Below are positions 33,831 through 43,910 of a stretch of DNA of 64,000 nt, one piece after another (the first letter of the stretch is position 1; the number at the start of each line of letters is the position of its first letter). The DNA comes from Rhizobium oryziradicis. Lineage in GTDB: Bacteria > Pseudomonadota > Alphaproteobacteria > Rhizobiales > Rhizobiaceae. The stretch is taken from assembly GCF_001939045.1 (NCBI RefSeq), contig NZ_MKIM01000024.1, positions 18,932-82,931 of the forward strand. The letters run 5' to 3'. A program made the position numbers and the translations under genes. The notes under the pieces are model-generated. The model was not told the DNA's origin. It saw nothing but the letters and a program-made list of their open reading frames with translations, and searched no databases.

Positions 33831-34634
33831 ATGCCGCAGATCGCACATCAGCACAATTACAATCTGAAAGATGAGATCAAGGCCTATTGGTCTTTGCGGG
33901 CCGAAACATTCGACAGCCAGCCGGGCCATGAAATTTTCTCAGAGGCCGAGCGCGCCGCCTGGCACGGGCTGATCAGCCGCCATCTTGGCCCCGGCAATGG
34001 ACGAAAAGTGCTGGATCTGGCCTCTGGCACCGGCGTGGTATCGCATCTGCTTGACGACCTTGGCTTTTCTGTCACCGGTATGGATTGGTCGGAACCCATG
34101 CTGGAGCGCGCCCGCGCCAAAGCCAAAGCGCGAGGCCGCACCATTCGCTTTCTGATGGGCGATGCCGAAAACACCATGGAGCTGGACAGCAGCTATGATG
34201 TGATCACCAACCGCCATCTGGTGTGGACCCTGGTGGACCCGCTGACGGCCTTTCAGGAATGGCATCGTGTGCTCAAGCCCGGCGGCAAGGTGTTGATTGT
34301 CGATGGTGATTTCGTCAATCCCAGCCCGCTTGCCAAACTGACCGGCTTTTTGGCCAGGATGGCAGCACGTTTTCACATCGGCAAGCAGCCCGCCCATCAC
34401 GGCCCGGCGTCTTCGCTGGTTGAGACCCATAAAAGCATTCTCGCACGGGTGTATTTTTCCAACGGCGCGCGGGCAGATGCCGTGGTGGAGTTGCTGAAAC
34501 AGGCCGGGTTTTCTTCTATCACGGTCGATCAGGATTTGCGCGCCATCAACCGGGCACAAAAGGCCAATTTTGGTTTTCTGAAAGGTTTGGAGCGGGCAAC
34601 GCAGCACCGCTATGCCATTTGCGCGGTGAAGTGA
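33831..34634 (+). CDS. Class I SAM-dependent methyltransferase beside the iron-chelate operon
   Basis: About 267 residues from ATG 33831 (GGAG six bases upstream). SAM-binding motif I VLDLASGTGVVSHLL, motif II acidic end VTGMDWSEPMLERA, then IRFLMGDAENTME and WHRVLKPGGKVLIVDGDF. It belongs to the UbiE/small-molecule group. Divergent from the iron ABC operon and sharing its promoter gap with the iron box, so a role in making or altering a metal chelator or cofactor is plausible but not shown. Confidence 0.86.
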   Translation: MPQIAHQHNYNLKDEIKAYWSLRAETFDSQPGHEIFSEAERAAWHGLISRHLGPGNGRKVLDLASGTGVVSHLLDDLGFSVTGMDWSEPMLERARAKAKARGRTIRFLMGDAENTMELDSSYDVITNRHLVWTLVDPLTAFQEWHRVLKPGGKVLIVDGDFVNPSPLAKLTGFLARMAARFHIGKQPAHHGPASSLVETHKSILARVYFSNGARADAVVELLKQAGFSSITVDQDLRAINRAQKANFGFLKGLERATQHRYAICAVK

Positions 34635-34639
34635 AGTGG

Positions 34640-35845
34640 TCAGGGCGCACCCGTCACCAATTGCTGATCAATGGCTTTAAGCGCGCGGTCCAGATGCCCT
34701 TCATAGACCAGGCTGGCTTCGTCGTTTGCCATATCGATTTTGGGCATACCGTCCAGCCGCACCTGCAAACAGGTTTGCAACCCTTCGTCCAGCCCCCGCG
34801 CCAGCAGATCATAATAGCGGGTGCCGGGGCCGGTGATGATGACGGGCAAGGTCTCATAGAGGCTGAACACGCGCGATAACCCCTGCCCCAAGGCAAGGCC
34901 TGCCTGCCGAAAGGCATATTGCGCCATGCGGTTGCCTTGGCGGGCGGTGAGCGCGATGCGATCCATCTCGGCAAGAGGCACAAAGCGGGCGGGAATGGTG
35001 TCGGGCGGCACCTCGAAGGCGGTGCGCAAAATGCCGTAAAACCCCGCAGATGCCTCAACGCATCCGCGTGATCCACAGCGGCACAGCTTGTTATCGGACG
35101 CATTGAGCATATGGCCAAAGTTGGGGGCATTGACCTCCAGCCCGCCCACAGCATTTGTGCGGGCAATTCCCAAGCCAATGCTGTGGCCCAGTGACAGCGC
35201 AATCAAACCACGAAAATCTGCCCCCTCCCCACCAATGCGGGATGCAAGACCATGGGCCACCAAGCGCGTTTCATTGCTCACCATCAGATCGGCATTGGGA
35301 AAGGCTGAGAGGGCGGCGTTGAGATCCACCGGCTGATTGCCAAACACCGGCGACCACACCACATGTGCACCTTCGGCATCGACAATGCCCTTGCTGCTGA
35401 CCGACAGCACGGCAACCGTGGCAGAATCAAGCTTCGAGCGGTCGGCAAGCCGCAACAACGCGCGGGCAAAATCCTCTGAGAAGCTGCTGGGCGTTGCCGC
35501 CAGCACCCGCGGCTCGTCAAACCGGTCCATCAATGTGCCGCGATAATCGGAGAGCGCATAGCGCACATTGTCTGACGATATCTGCACAGACATCGCGTAG
35601 GCAAAGCTGCCCTTGCGCGACAGCAATACTCTTGGCCGGCCCCTTGATGCGGCCGCCTGCGGCTCGTGCCGCTCAATCGCGCCGATCTGTTCCAGCTCGG
35701 CGGTGATGGCCGTGACCGTGGCCGAAGCAAGCCCGGTCAGCTCCGCAAGATCGGTATGCGACAACGCATCTTGCCTGCGCAGCGCTGAAAGCACCAGCGT
35801 GGAATTTTGCCGCCGCACCTTGTCGCCGCTTGATTTGATCAGCAT
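34640..35845 (-). CDS. ROK-family transcriptional regulator (XylR-like)
   Basis: About 401 residues. N-terminal winged helix (SALRRQDALSHTDLAELTGLASATVTAITAELE), then a ROK domain: DLMVSNETRLVAHGLA, LSLGHSIGLGI, NFGHMLNASDNKLCRCGSRGCVEASAG with the CxCGxxGCxE zinc motif. Such regulators repress sugar genes until they bind the sugar. It is divergent from xylF with a strong palindrome between them. The frame runs on to 35917; 35845 was chosen as it starts the conserved DNA-binding domain. Convergent with the methyltransferase, with stops 5 bases apart. Confidence 0.88.
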   Translation of the reverse strand: MLIKSSGDKVRRQNSTLVLSALRRQDALSHTDLAELTGLASATVTAITAELEQIGAIERHEPQAAASRGRPRVLLSRKGSFAYAMSVQISSDNVRYALSDYRGTLMDRFDEPRVLAATPSSFSEDFARALLRLADRSKLDSATVAVLSVSSKGIVDAEGAHVVWSPVFGNQPVDLNAALSAFPNADLMVSNETRLVAHGLASRIGGEGADFRGLIALSLGHSIGLGIARTNAVGGLEVNAPNFGHMLNASDNKLCRCGSRGCVEASAGFYGILRTAFEVPPDTIPARFVPLAEMDRIALTARQGNRMAQYAFRQAGLALGQGLSRVFSLYETLPVIITGPGTRYYDLLARGLDEGLQTCLQVRLDGMPKIDMANDEASLVYEGHLDRALKAIDQQLVTGAP

Positions 35846-35963
35846 CGGCAGGACCGGCCCCTCAAAGTAAAGTGAAACACATGCTCCTCCCAAAGCATTT
35901 GCTCCCTGTGTTGACAAGGCCGTTTCAAGGGCTGTTGACAGGTTGCAATTCTTCTGCCAGTTA

Positions 35964-35984
35964 TTTTCTCGACTGTCGAGAAAA
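35964..35984. promoter_or_regulatory. Operator palindrome between the ROK gene and xylF
   Basis: Perfect 10-bp arms (TTTTCTCGAC and its complement) around a central T. It lies 119 bases from the ROK start and 102 from xylF, where a XylR/ROK repressor would act on both promoters. Confidence 0.75.
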
Positions 35985-36085
35985 ACATTATCTGGCCCGT
36001 TTCCAGTGTTCTCGAGGGTTTAGTGGTGGTGTGGTGGCGGACGAGGAGGTCTGCCCGCATCGCCTTCATTTTGGGGAGGTTTAAA

Positions 36086-37126
36086 ATGAAATCCGTTATG
36101 AAACTGATGGCATGCGTTGCCGTCATCACGTCCGTGCACGTCTCCGCTCAGGCCAAGGATCTGATTGTTGGCGTGTCCTGGTCGAACTTCCAGGAAGAGC
36201 GCTGGAAAACCGACGAAGCCGCCATCAAGGAAGCGTTGAAGGCGCATGGTGCCAAGTATATTTCGGCTGACGCCCAGACATCGGCGGCAAAGCAGCTGAC
36301 CGACATTGAAAGCCTGATTGCCCAAGGCGCAAACGCCCTGATCGTGCTGGCGCAAGATTCCAGCGCCATTGGCCCAGCCATTGAAAAGGCCGCCAATGAG
36401 GGCATTCCGGTGATTGGCTATGACCGCCTGATCGAAAACCCCAACACTTATTACATCACCTTCGACAACAAGGAAGTTGGCCGCCTGCAGGCGAAGGAAG
36501 TGATGAAGGTCAAGCCGAGCGGCAATTACGTGTTCATCAAGGGCGGCTCGACCGATCCGAATGCCGATTTCGTCTTCTCCGGCCAGATGGATGTTTTGAA
36601 AGACGCCATCACCGCAGGCAAGATCAAGAATGTCGGTGAAGCCTATACCGATGGCTGGAAGCCGGAAATTGCCCAGAAGAACATGGAGCAGTTTTTGACC
36701 GCCAACAACAACAAGGTTGATGCGGTTGTCTCGTCCAATGACGGCATGGCCGGTGGCGTGGTGGCAGCCCTCGAAGCACAGGGTCTTGCTGGCTCTGTTC
36801 CGGTGTCGGGTCAGGATGGCGATAAGGCGGCGCTGAACCGTGTGGCCCTTGGCACGCAGACCGTATCTGTGTGGAAAGACAGCCGCATGCTGGGCAAGAA
36901 GGCTGGCGATGTGGCCGTTGAGCTGGCCAGCGGCAAGAAGATGAGCGAAATCCCCGGCACCACCAAATTCAAGGGCGGTTCCAAGGGCATTGAAATGAAC
37001 TCGCAATTCCTGATGCCGCAAGCCATCACCAAGGACAATCTCAATGTTGTTCTCGATGCCAAGTGGATCAGCAAGAGCGAACTTTGCCAGGGCGTGAAGG
37101 CTGGCACTGTGGCGGTGTGCAAGTAA
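36086..37126 (+). CDS. xylF: D-xylose ABC transporter substrate-binding protein
   Basis: About 346 residues from ATG 36086 (GGGGAGG upstream). Signal peptide [23 protein letters not shown]. Similar along its length to E. coli Xyl[102 protein letters not shown] and [23 protein letters not shown]. It delivers xylose (or a related pentose) to XylH/XylG. No xylose isomerase or kinase gene is in the window. Confidence 0.93.
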   Translation: MKSVMKLMACVAVITSVHVSAQAKDLIVGVSWSNFQEERWKTDEAAIKEALKAHGAKYISADAQTSAAKQLTDIESLIAQGANALIVLAQDSSAIGPAIEKAANEGIPVIGYDRLIENPNTYYITFDNKEVGRLQAKEVMKVKPSGNYVFIKGGSTDPNADFVFSGQMDVLKDAITAGKIKNVGEAYTDGWKPEIAQKNMEQFLTANNNKVDAVVSSNDGMAGGVVAALEAQGLAGSVPVSGQDGDKAALNRVALGTQTVSVWKDSRMLGKKAGDVAVELASGKKMSEIPGTTKFKGGSKGIEMNSQFLMPQAITKDNLNVVLDAKWISKSELCQGVKAGTVAVCK

Positions 37127-37177
37127 CAGTGGTTTGATGGGTGTCGCAGCGTATTCTTGTGCGCTGCGGCCTGCAAA

Positions 37178-37288
37178 TACCCCCTCTGGCTTGCCAGCCA
37201 TCTCCCCCACAAGGGGGGAGGAAAAGATATGGCACATTCCAATCCGAATAGCCAACGATGACGTTCGGCAGGACAGAGGGGGTAACGC
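37178..37288. repeat. Composite inverted repeat (family E)
   Basis: Outer arms CCCCCTCTGGCTTGCC and GGCAGGACAGAGGGGG pair around a central hairpin CTCCCCC-ACAA-GGGGGGAG. The same layout (CCTCT...GCC...CTCCCCCACAAGGGGGGAG) is a recurrent intergenic repeat in Rhizobiaceae, as far as I recall. Confidence 0.6.
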
Positions 37289-37349
37289 CAAGCACCACAC
37301 ATCAAACGCATCCCAATACGCGCCAAAACTCTGGCACGACAGCGGCCTT

Positions 37350-37456
37350 TACAGCGCCGTGCGCCATATATGGCGCACAAAGGACGCTGTAACACTTTTA
37401 GTCTGCTGCATAATTTTCTCCTTAAATCGAGTCCGATTTAAGGAATTATGCAGTAG
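37350..37456. repeat. RIME-like element, well conserved copy
   Basis: Two palindromes in order. The first is TACAGCGCCGTGCGCCATA followed by its near complement ending GCTGTA. The second is CTGCATAATTTTCTCCTTAAA ... TTTAAGGAATTATGCAGTAG around a GAGTCC-type loop. It resembles the rhizobial RIME1 element. Sits just before xylH. Confidence 0.8.
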
Positions 37457-37491
37457 CGCAGACCCAAAGGTCATAGAGGAGTATCCGGTCC

Positions 37492-38805
37492 ATGGTGGAT
37501 CACACAATCAGCGCAGCCTCCAACGGCGCGCGGCCAGCAAAGGCCAATCTCTGGCAACAATTTTTGAAAGCCACCGAAATCGACACCCGCTTGATGGGCA
37601 TGGTCATTGCCCTGCTGATTATCTGGGTGGGTTTTCACGTGCTGTCAGACGGCCTGTTCATGACGCCGCGCAATCTGTGGAACCTGTCCGTGCAGGCGGC
37701 ATCGGTCTCTGTCATGGCAACCGGCATGGTGTTGGTGATTGTCACCCGCAATATCGACCTCTCGGTTGGCTCCATCCTTGGCTTTGTCGGCATGATGATG
37801 GCGGTCACACAAACCAAGTTTCTGCCGGTTCTGCTGGGGTATGAACATCCGCTGATGTGGGTGCTGGCGCTGGGCTTTGGCATTGTCATCGGCGCTGCCA
37901 TTGGCGCGTTTCAAGGTGCCATCATTGCCTTTCTCAATGTTCCGTCGTTCATTGTCACGCTGGGCGGTCTGCTGGTGTGGCGCGGTTGCGCCTGGATGGT
38001 CACCAGCGGGGCAACCGTTGCGCCTATGGATACCCGCTTTCGCCTGATGGGCGGCGGGGCCGATGGCTCGATTGGGGCAACAGCAAGCTGGGTGGTGGGC
38101 GTGATTGCCTGCGTGTTCATTGTGCTGTCGATCCTGCATTCGCGCAAACAGCGCAAGCGTTTCGGCTTTCCGCTCAAGCCCATCTGGGCTGAATATTTCA
38201 TGGGCCTGATTGGCTGCGGTGCCGTCATGGGTGCTGTTAATGTGCTCAACAGCTATTACATGCCAGTCAATCTGGCGCGCAAATATGCCGAGGCCCATAA
38301 TATTCCATGGCCCGATGGCGGGTTGGATATCTCGCTTGGCATTGCCATTCCGGTGCTGATTGCCATTGGCATTGCCATTGTCATGAACTTCATCACCAAC
38401 CGCACTCGCTTTGGCCGCTACGTGTTTGCCATTGGTGGCAACCCGGAAGCCGCCGAGCTGGCCGGCATCAAAACCCGCTGGGTCACGGTGCGGATTTTTG
38501 CGCTGATGGGTGCGCTTTGCGCCATCGCTGCTGCCATTTCCACCGCCCGCCTCAATGCAGCAACCAATGCGCAAGGCACGCTGGATGAGCTGTACACCAT
38601 TGCCGCCGCCGTGATTGGCGGAACATCCTTGGCCGGCGGTGCTGGCACCATTGTTGGGGCCATTCTCGGGGCCATTGTCATGCAATCGCTCAATTCGGGC
38701 ATGGTGTTGCTGGGCATGGATACGCCATTGCAGAGCATTGTGATTGGCATGGTTCTGGTTGTCGCGGTTTGGCTGGACACGGTTTACCGCGCCCGCACCC
38801 GCTAA
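37492..38805 (+). CDS. xylH: Xylose ABC transporter permease
   Basis: 437 residues with ~10-12 helices. [38 protein letters not shown] is the typical N-terminal half of RbsC/XylH permeases (shown in part: [13 protein letters not shown]), then [36 protein letters not shown] and [25 protein letters not shown] lies before the ATG. Forms the channel with XylG in the inner membrane; xylG follows after 17 bases. Confidence 0.93.
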   Translation: MVDHTISAASNGARPAKANLWQQFLKATEIDTRLMGMVIALLIIWVGFHVLSDGLFMTPRNLWNLSVQAASVSVMATGMVLVIVTRNIDLSVGSILGFVGMMMAVTQTKFLPVLLGYEHPLMWVLALGFGIVIGAAIGAFQGAIIAFLNVPSFIVTLGGLLVWRGCAWMVTSGATVAPMDTRFRLMGGGADGSIGATASWVVGVIACVFIVLSILHSRKQRKRFGFPLKPIWAEYFMGLIGCGAVMGAVNVLNSYYMPVNLARKYAEAHNIPWPDGGLDISLGIAIPVLIAIGIAIVMNFITNRTRFGRYVFAIGGNPEAAELAGIKTRWVTVRIFALMGALCAIAAAISTARLNAATNAQGTLDELYTIAAAVIGGTSLAGGAGTIVGAILGAIVMQSLNSGMVLLGMDTPLQSIVIGMVLVVAVWLDTVYRARTR

Positions 38806-38822
38806 CACAGAGGAGATACGTT

Positions 38823-39608
38823 ATGACACAACAGAACACGCCTCTGGTGGAAATGAAGAATATTTCCATCTCCTTTGGCGGTATTCATGCCGTTGATGAT
38901 GCATCCGTCGATCTGTTTCCCGGCGAAGTCGTGGCCCTGCTAGGCCACAATGGGGCTGGCAAATCCACGCTGATCAAGATCCTCTCCGGTGCTTATAAGC
39001 GCAGCGCCGGTGAAATCCTGATCAATGGCGAGCCTTGCGACATCAACAACCCGCGCGATGCCAAGCATTACGGTATCGAGACCATCTACCAGACGCTGGC
39101 CGTGGCCGATAACGTCGATGCCGCTGCCAATCTCTACCTCGGTCGCGAATTGCAAACCCCATGGGGCACGCTGGATGATGTGGCCATGGAGGCCAAGGCA
39201 CGCGAGGTGATGGGACGGCTCAATCCGAATTTCCAGCGCTTCAAGGAGCCGGTCAAGGCGCTGTCGGGTGGCCAGCGTCAATCAGTGGCCATTGCCCGCG
39301 CCATTTTGTTTGATGCCCGCATTCTGATCATGGACGAGCCAACCGCTGCTCTCGGCCCGCAGGAAACCGCGCAAGTGGGCGAGCTGATCTTGCAGCTGAA
39401 AAAGGAAGGCATCGGCATTTTTCTGATCAGCCACGACATTCACGACGTGTTTGATCTGGCCGACCGGGTGTTTGTGATGAAAAACGGCAAGGTGGTTGGC
39501 CACGCCAAAACCACGGACGTGACCAAGGATGAAGTGCTGGGCATGATCATCATGGGCAAAGTGCCACCGGGTGCCGTGCCCGGCCCCGGTGCCATGCAGG
39601 TGGCGTAA
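38823..39608 (+). CDS. xylG: Xylose ABC transporter ATPase, single-domain form
   Basis: 261 residues from ATG 38823 (GAGGAGA upstream). One ABC domain only: Walker [10 protein letters not shown], signature [14 protein letters not shown], Walker [14 protein letters not shown]-loop LISHDIHD. The E. coli XylG has two fused ABC domains (~510 residues), whereas this short, FrcA-like form should act as a homodimer. Ends a three-gene transcript. Confidence 0.9.
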   Translation: MTQQNTPLVEMKNISISFGGIHAVDDASVDLFPGEVVALLGHNGAGKSTLIKILSGAYKRSAGEILINGEPCDINNPRDAKHYGIETIYQTLAVADNVDAAANLYLGRELQTPWGTLDDVAMEAKAREVMGRLNPNFQRFKEPVKALSGGQRQSVAIARAILFDARILIMDEPTAALGPQETAQVGELILQLKKEGIGIFLISHDIHDVFDLADRVFVMKNGKVVGHAKTTDVTKDEVLGMIIMGKVPPGAVPGPGAMQVA

Positions 39609-39618
39609 ATTTATCGTA

Positions 39619-40491
39619 TCAAGCTGCTGCCCCAGTGGCAGCAGCCGCGATCAGCACGAAGCCGAGCAAAATCCGATAGATCACAAACGGCCATGTGGAG
39701 AAGCGTTCCAGAAAGCGCATCAGGCCCCAGATGGCGACCAGCGAGGAAATGCCACCGGCAATCAAGCCCACGCTGAGAAGCGCCCAGCCATGGGCATCCA
39801 GCGAGAGTTTATGCAGCTCCCACACTTCTTTCAAGCCAGCCAGCACGATGGCAGGGAGACCCAGCAGAAACGAAAAGCGCGCGGCTTCTTCACGCTTGAA
39901 GCCCAGCGCCAATGCCGCCGTGATGGTGCCGCCAGAGCGTGACACACCGGGAATAAGGGCTGCGGCCTGCGCCAGACCCACCAGAATAATATCCAGCGGA
40001 CGAATGCTGGGCAGATTGCGCTTATGCTTGGCCAAAAGCTCGGTTGCCGCCAAAAGACCACCCATGACAATGCAGGCAATACCCACGGCCCACAGGCTGC
40101 GCAAGGGAGAACCACAGCTGTTGAGACTATGCGACAGCGCAAGGCCCGCAATGACAATCGGGATGGTGCCGATCATGATCCAAAGCACCAGCTGAAAGCT
40201 GAAATCATTATAATCGCGGCGCTTCAAAGCGCTGATCGAGCCGGATGCAAGACCATGGATATCGCGCCAGAAATAGGTGACAACCCCGACAAGGGCTGCC
40301 ATCTGCATGGCGGCGGAAAAGGCCGCACCGGGATCTGGCCAGCCCAACAGCGCGGGCACCACCCGCATATGGGCCGAGGATGACACTGGCACCAGTTCGG
40401 TGATCCCTTGCACCACGCCCAAAAACGCGGCTTCAACAAAACTCAAGTCAACAAAGCCCGTTGCCGAGCCCACCAAACAAGCATCCGCCAT
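39619..40491 (-). CDS. uppP: Undecaprenyl-diphosphatase (UppP/BacA)
   Basis: 290 residues, eight helices. Motif 1 FLGVVQGITELVPVSSSAHM and motif 2 PGVSRSGGTIT, with the active-site Glu, Ser and Arg, are intact. It recycles the C55 lipid carrier of cell-wall and O-antigen synthesis by removing a phosphate at the membrane, and gives bacitracin resistance. SD AGAGGTGA. Convergent with xylG, 10 bases apart. Its upstream region holds a family D repeat. Confidence 0.93.
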   Translation of the reverse strand: MADACLVGSATGFVDLSFVEAAFLGVVQGITELVPVSSSAHMRVVPALLGWPDPGAAFSAAMQMAALVGVVTYFWRDIHGLASGSISALKRRDYNDFSFQLVLWIMIGTIPIVIAGLALSHSLNSCGSPLRSLWAVGIACIVMGGLLAATELLAKHKRNLPSIRPLDIILVGLAQAAALIPGVSRSGGTITAALALGFKREEAARFSFLLGLPAIVLAGLKEVWELHKLSLDAHGWALLSVGLIAGGISSLVAIWGLMRFLERFSTWPFVIYRILLGFVLIAAAATGAAA

Positions 40492-40905
40492 TGATCACCT
40501 CTTAAAGCATGTCGCGTTTTATTGTCCTCAATAAAACGATAACGTCCATGCGACACAATAAGATCTAAAGCCTGTCGCAGCGACTCCTATTCGCAGCGAT
40601 TGGCTTTAGAGTGTTGGAATGCTTTGAAACTCTGAACGTGGCAGAAGGAAGACTGCAATTCAACAGACACGGAAAGAACGCGCCACGGGCGTTTTATGCA
40701 CCAAGAAATACCTCGGGAAAAGACCGTACTATTGAGGGCGCGACATAAAAAATCCCACAGCATCCCAGTATCTATGCCTCCACAAGAAAAGACCAAATAA
40801 TTAGCAATTGTTAAATTTATTTCTTAGATACTTCGCAATCAGTGTGAAACAACGACACGTCAAATTGCAACATTGACCCGTTGCCATTCCCCGTTGGAGA
40901 TCGTA
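40492..40905. other. Gap with one family D repeat and the MCP promoter region
   Basis: The repeat takes 40503-40611. The rest (40612-40905) has no convincing ORF; 40790-40860 is AT-rich (TTAGCAATTGTTAAATTTAT) and probably holds the chemoreceptor promoter. Confidence 0.55.
40503..40611. repeat. Family D composite palindrome, copy 1
   Basis: Starts AAAGCATGTCGCG, then a TTTTATTGTCCTCAATAAAA hairpin, CATGCGACA and AATAAGATCTAAAGCCTGTCGCAG ending GGCTTTAGAG. A nearly identical copy in the opposite direction is at 63779-63890. Confidence 0.8.
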
Positions 40906-42720
40906 ATGCGAATTTCTCTTGGCCAACTTTTAACATCGCTCTTTGCAATCATTCTTATGGTGGTTGTAAGCCAAGGTGTTTATGGTGTCAGCGCGCTCAA
41001 CACAATTTTGGCAGACACCCATCAGATTGTTGGCAAGAGAGTCCCCTCCTTCATTCTCATGGGGCAGATCAATGCTGATCTGGGCGACATTCGCATTGCC
41101 CAAGGCAGTGTGCTGAATTCTGATCCTTCCAGCAAAGCTGAATTTGCGGCAACGTTGAAAGAAGCCGAGGCGGCGTTGGCCAAAAACCGCAAAGAGTATG
41201 AGCCGTTGATGGTCGATCAAGGCGATCGCGACCTTTACGCGGCTTTTTCCAAGGATTGGGAGCGGGCAGAAGCCTTGTGGCTGCAAGTCAAGGCACTGTC
41301 AGACAAGGGCCAGCAAGAGGAGGCCTTGAAATTATTCAACGGTGAAGCCCTCACGACGTTCAACAAATCCGGCGACGATATTCAGGCCGCCGTCGATGAT
41401 CTGGCCGGAAACGTCAAAGACGAAGGTGCGTCAAGTGTTGCCAGCATCACCTTGGCCAAAGCCGTTACCTATGCGGCACTTGCCCTTGCTCTTTTGATCG
41501 GGCTCTGCGCCATCCTCACCAACGCCGTGCGCGTGGTGCGCCCTTTGAAACATATCACCAACACGATGCGCATCCTCTCCTCTGGCGATACCAGCGGTGA
41601 CGTGCCCTACAAGAGCCGCCAGGATGAAATCGGGGCCATGGCAGCAGCCCTTCAGGTGTTCAAGGATGGTATTTTGCACAACCGTGCGCTGGAAACTGAG
41701 GCCGAGAATGCGCGACAGAAAGCAGAACTCGAGAAACTGCGCCTGCAGCAAGACGCCGAGGCTGCCGCCCAGCAAAAATTGCAAATGGCAACCGCCGGTC
41801 TCGCCTCTGGCCTCAAGCGGCTGGCAGCGGGCGATCTCAATTTCGAATTGAACGAGCCGTTCTCGCCCGAGTTTGATGCGCTGCGCCTTGATCTGAATTC
41901 GGCGGTTGCGCAACTTGGCAACACCATTGCAACAGTTGCAGGCTCTGCCGGAGCCATCAGCAATGGCTCGCGCGAGGTGAGCCAAAGCGCCAATGACCTG
42001 TCGAAACGCACAGAACAGCAGGCGGCATCGCTGGAAGAAACCGCCGCCGCCCTTGATCAGATTACAGTTAATGTCACCAATTCTTCGCGCCGGGTGGAAG
42101 AGGCCCGTGGCGTTGCCAAGGAAGCCAACAGCAGTGCTGTCCGCTCGGAGCGTGTGGTGAATGAAGCCATCCATGCCATGCAGCGTATTGAGCAATCTTC
42201 CAACCAGATTTCCAATATTATCACGGTGATCGATGAAATTGCCTTCCAGACCAATCTTTTGGCCTTGAATGCGGGCGTGGAAGCGGCCCGTGCCGGCGAG
42301 GCAGGCCGTGGCTTTGCCGTGGTTGCCACCGAAGTGCGCGAACTGGCCCAGCGCTCGGCCAGAGCTGCCCGCGAAATCAAGGAGTTGATCAATAATTCAA
42401 CGGCGGAAGTGGAAAACGGTGTTCGTCAGGTGCAGGAAACCGGCGATGTGCTGAGAGCCATCGAAGTGCATGTGACCACCATCAACGGCTTGATGGATGC
42501 CATTGCCACATCATCGCGCGAGCAATCGGTGGGCCTGTCGGAAGTCAACACCGCCGTCAACCAGATGGATCAGGTAACCCAGCAAAATGCGGCCATGGTA
42601 GAAGAAACCAGCGCCGCCAGCGCCAGTCTCGCGCAGGAAAGCGCGCGTCTCCAGCAGCTTGTATCACGGTTTATTATTCCGGGCGATCATGGCGCGACTG
42701 CAATGCGTCGGGCAGCTTAG
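40906..42720 (+). CDS. Methyl-accepting chemotaxis protein (4HB sensor)
   Basis: About 604 residues from ATG 40906 (GGAG upstream). TM1 LGQLLTSLFAIILMVVVSQGVYG, a ~150-residue helical sensor, TM2 AVTYAALALALLIGLCAILTNAV, HAMP (RPLKHITNTMRILSSGDTSG), long coil with a second HAMP-like part, then the signalling tip [37 protein letters not shown]. No CheR pentapeptide. The TAG stop merges with a family B palindrome. Ligand unknown. Confidence 0.9.
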   Translation: MRISLGQLLTSLFAIILMVVVSQGVYGVSALNTILADTHQIVGKRVPSFILMGQINADLGDIRIAQGSVLNSDPSSKAEFAATLKEAEAALAKNRKEYEPLMVDQGDRDLYAAFSKDWERAEALWLQVKALSDKGQQEEALKLFNGEALTTFNKSGDDIQAAVDDLAGNVKDEGASSVASITLAKAVTYAALALALLIGLCAILTNAVRVVRPLKHITNTMRILSSGDTSGDVPYKSRQDEIGAMAAALQVFKDGILHNRALETEAENARQKAELEKLRLQQDAEAAAQQKLQMATAGLASGLKRLAAGDLNFELNEPFSPEFDALRLDLNSAVAQLGNTIATVAGSAGAISNGSREVSQSANDLSKRTEQQAASLEETAAALDQITVNVTNSSRRVEEARGVAKEANSSAVRSERVVNEAIHAMQRIEQSSNQISNIITVIDEIAFQTNLLALNAGVEAARAGEAGRGFAVVATEVRELAQRSARAAREIKELINNSTAEVENGVRQVQETGDVLRAIEVHVTTINGLMDAIATSSREQSVGLSEVNTAVNQMDQVTQQNAAMVEETSAASASLAQESARLQQLVSRFIIPGDHGATAMRRAA

Positions 42721-42756
42721 AGCCTGTCGGGTTCAGATTTAACCCGACAAACTCTC
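42718..42756. repeat. Family B palindrome (first half), starting in the MCP stop codon
   Basis: TAGAGCCTGTCGGGTT and AACCCGACAAACTCT form the stem. TAG is the MCP stop. It lies in the convergent gap with the MscS gene and probably ends both transcripts. Confidence 0.7.
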
Positions 42757-42773
42757 AGAAATCTACCATTTCA

Positions 42774-43910
42774 TCAAGGCGAGGCGTCAGCATGTTCGCG
42801 ATCTGGTGAACGACCTGTCACGGCATCCGGGCTGTTTCGCAGATCTGTCTGCCTCTCCATCCGCAACACGGGCAGCGCCGCTGGATGGTGATCACGCAAA
42901 AAAGCAACAAGTTGCTCGCGGATATGGCATCTTAAATCAAAGGTTCGCCCCGCATCGCTTGCCGACACCAGAATACGCACCTCCATTGTATTTTCTTTGA
43001 AGTCCGTGACAGCCACATTAACCACCCCTCCATCGTGAAGCGGCGATTTGGCAGCCAATTCAATGGCTTTTGCGCGAATGAGATCGATGGGCGCTCGATA
43101 ATCGAGATAAATCATCACTGTACCAATCAAGGACGAGCTTTCGCGCGTCCAATTCTGAAATGGCTTTTCCATGAAATAATTGAGAGGCAACACAAGACGC
43201 CGCCAGTCCCAGAGTTTTACCACCACATAAGTGGAGGTGATTTCTTCCACATTGCCCCACTCACCTTCCACCAAAAGAGCATCATCGATACGGATTGGCT
43301 GGGTGACGGCCAATTGCAGGCCGGCAAGCAGGTTTTTCAGCACTGGCTGCAAAGCCAGACCAACAACAATACCGGCAGCGCCCGCCGAGGCCAAGAGACT
43401 GACGCCATACTGGCGGACTTCATCAAATGTCATCAGTGCCGCAGACACCGCAACAACAATGATCAGCCATTCGCAAACCCGCTTGAGAATGCGAAACTGC
43501 GTGACATGTTTGCGCGCCATCAGATTGTCGGCAGCATCCAGCTTGAAACCGCGCAGATGAACCGTGGACCAGATGTGCAATGCACTTCGTGCGACCCAAG
43601 CCGTCAAAAAAATCATGCAAATCAGCATGATATGACGGATCGTATCGTCTTGTGCACTGGTGAGCGGTGCCACCCGACTGGCAAACGATATGCCCAGAAC
43701 AAAGACGGCAAGCCGGGTCGGCCTCTCGTTGCGTGACACCATAGACCGCCAAAGCAGATCTTTATCGGCCACAATCCGGGTCAACATATTGAAAATCAGC
43801 CGGTGCAGGATCCAACTGAAACCAAGCACCAAGGTAAAAATAATCAAGCTTATCGCCCAATCGGGCAGGAAGCGGCTGAACCTTTCGATCTGCTGGATAT
43901 AGAAGTCCAC
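42774..43910 (-). CDS. Mechanosensitive channel, MscS family
   Basis: 378 residues. About four helices, then the MscS core: the pore helix and beta domain in LLASAGAAGIVVGLALQPVLKN..QLAVTQPIRIDDALLVEG and WGNVEEITSTYVVVKLWDWRRLVLPLNYFMEKPFQNWTR. It lets out solutes on osmotic down-shock. The C-terminal ~70 residues are charged and variable. Convergent with the chemoreceptor. Confidence 0.9.
   Translation of the reverse strand: MDFYIQQIERFSRFLPDWAISLIIFTLVLGFSWILHRLIFNMLTRIVADKDLLWRSMVSRNERPTRLAVFVLGISFASRVAPLTSAQDDTIRHIMLICMIFLTAWVARSALHIWSTVHLRGFKLDAADNLMARKHVTQFRILKRVCEWLIIVVAVSAALMTFDEVRQYGVSLLASAGAAGIVVGLALQPVLKNLLAGLQLAVTQPIRIDDALLVEGEWGNVEEITSTYVVVKLWDWRRLVLPLNYFMEKPFQNWTRESSSLIGTVMIYLDYRAPIDLIRAKAIELAAKSPLHDGGVVNVAVTDFKENTMEVRILVSASDAGRTFDLRCHIREQLVAFLRDHHPAALPVLRMERQTDLRNSPDAVTGRSPDREHADASP

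Larger units (their letters stand above)
37127..37491. other. Long spacer inside the xyl operon
   Basis: A 365-base gap between xylF and xylH filled with two repeat elements (37178-37288 and 37350-37456). The CTCCCC/GGGGAG hairpin at 37202-37220 and the two palindromes could reduce transcript level or stabilise the xylF end of the mRNA, fitting the excess of binding protein over membrane parts that such importers need. Confidence 0.7.

Noticed and set aside
36020..37300. 426-codon frame opposite xylF
   Set aside because: Shadow of xylF; no independent evidence.
37645..38808. 387-codon frame opposite xylH
   Set aside because: The xylH reading is beyond doubt and the reverse frame has an Asn/His-rich composition typical of the complement of a membrane protein gene.
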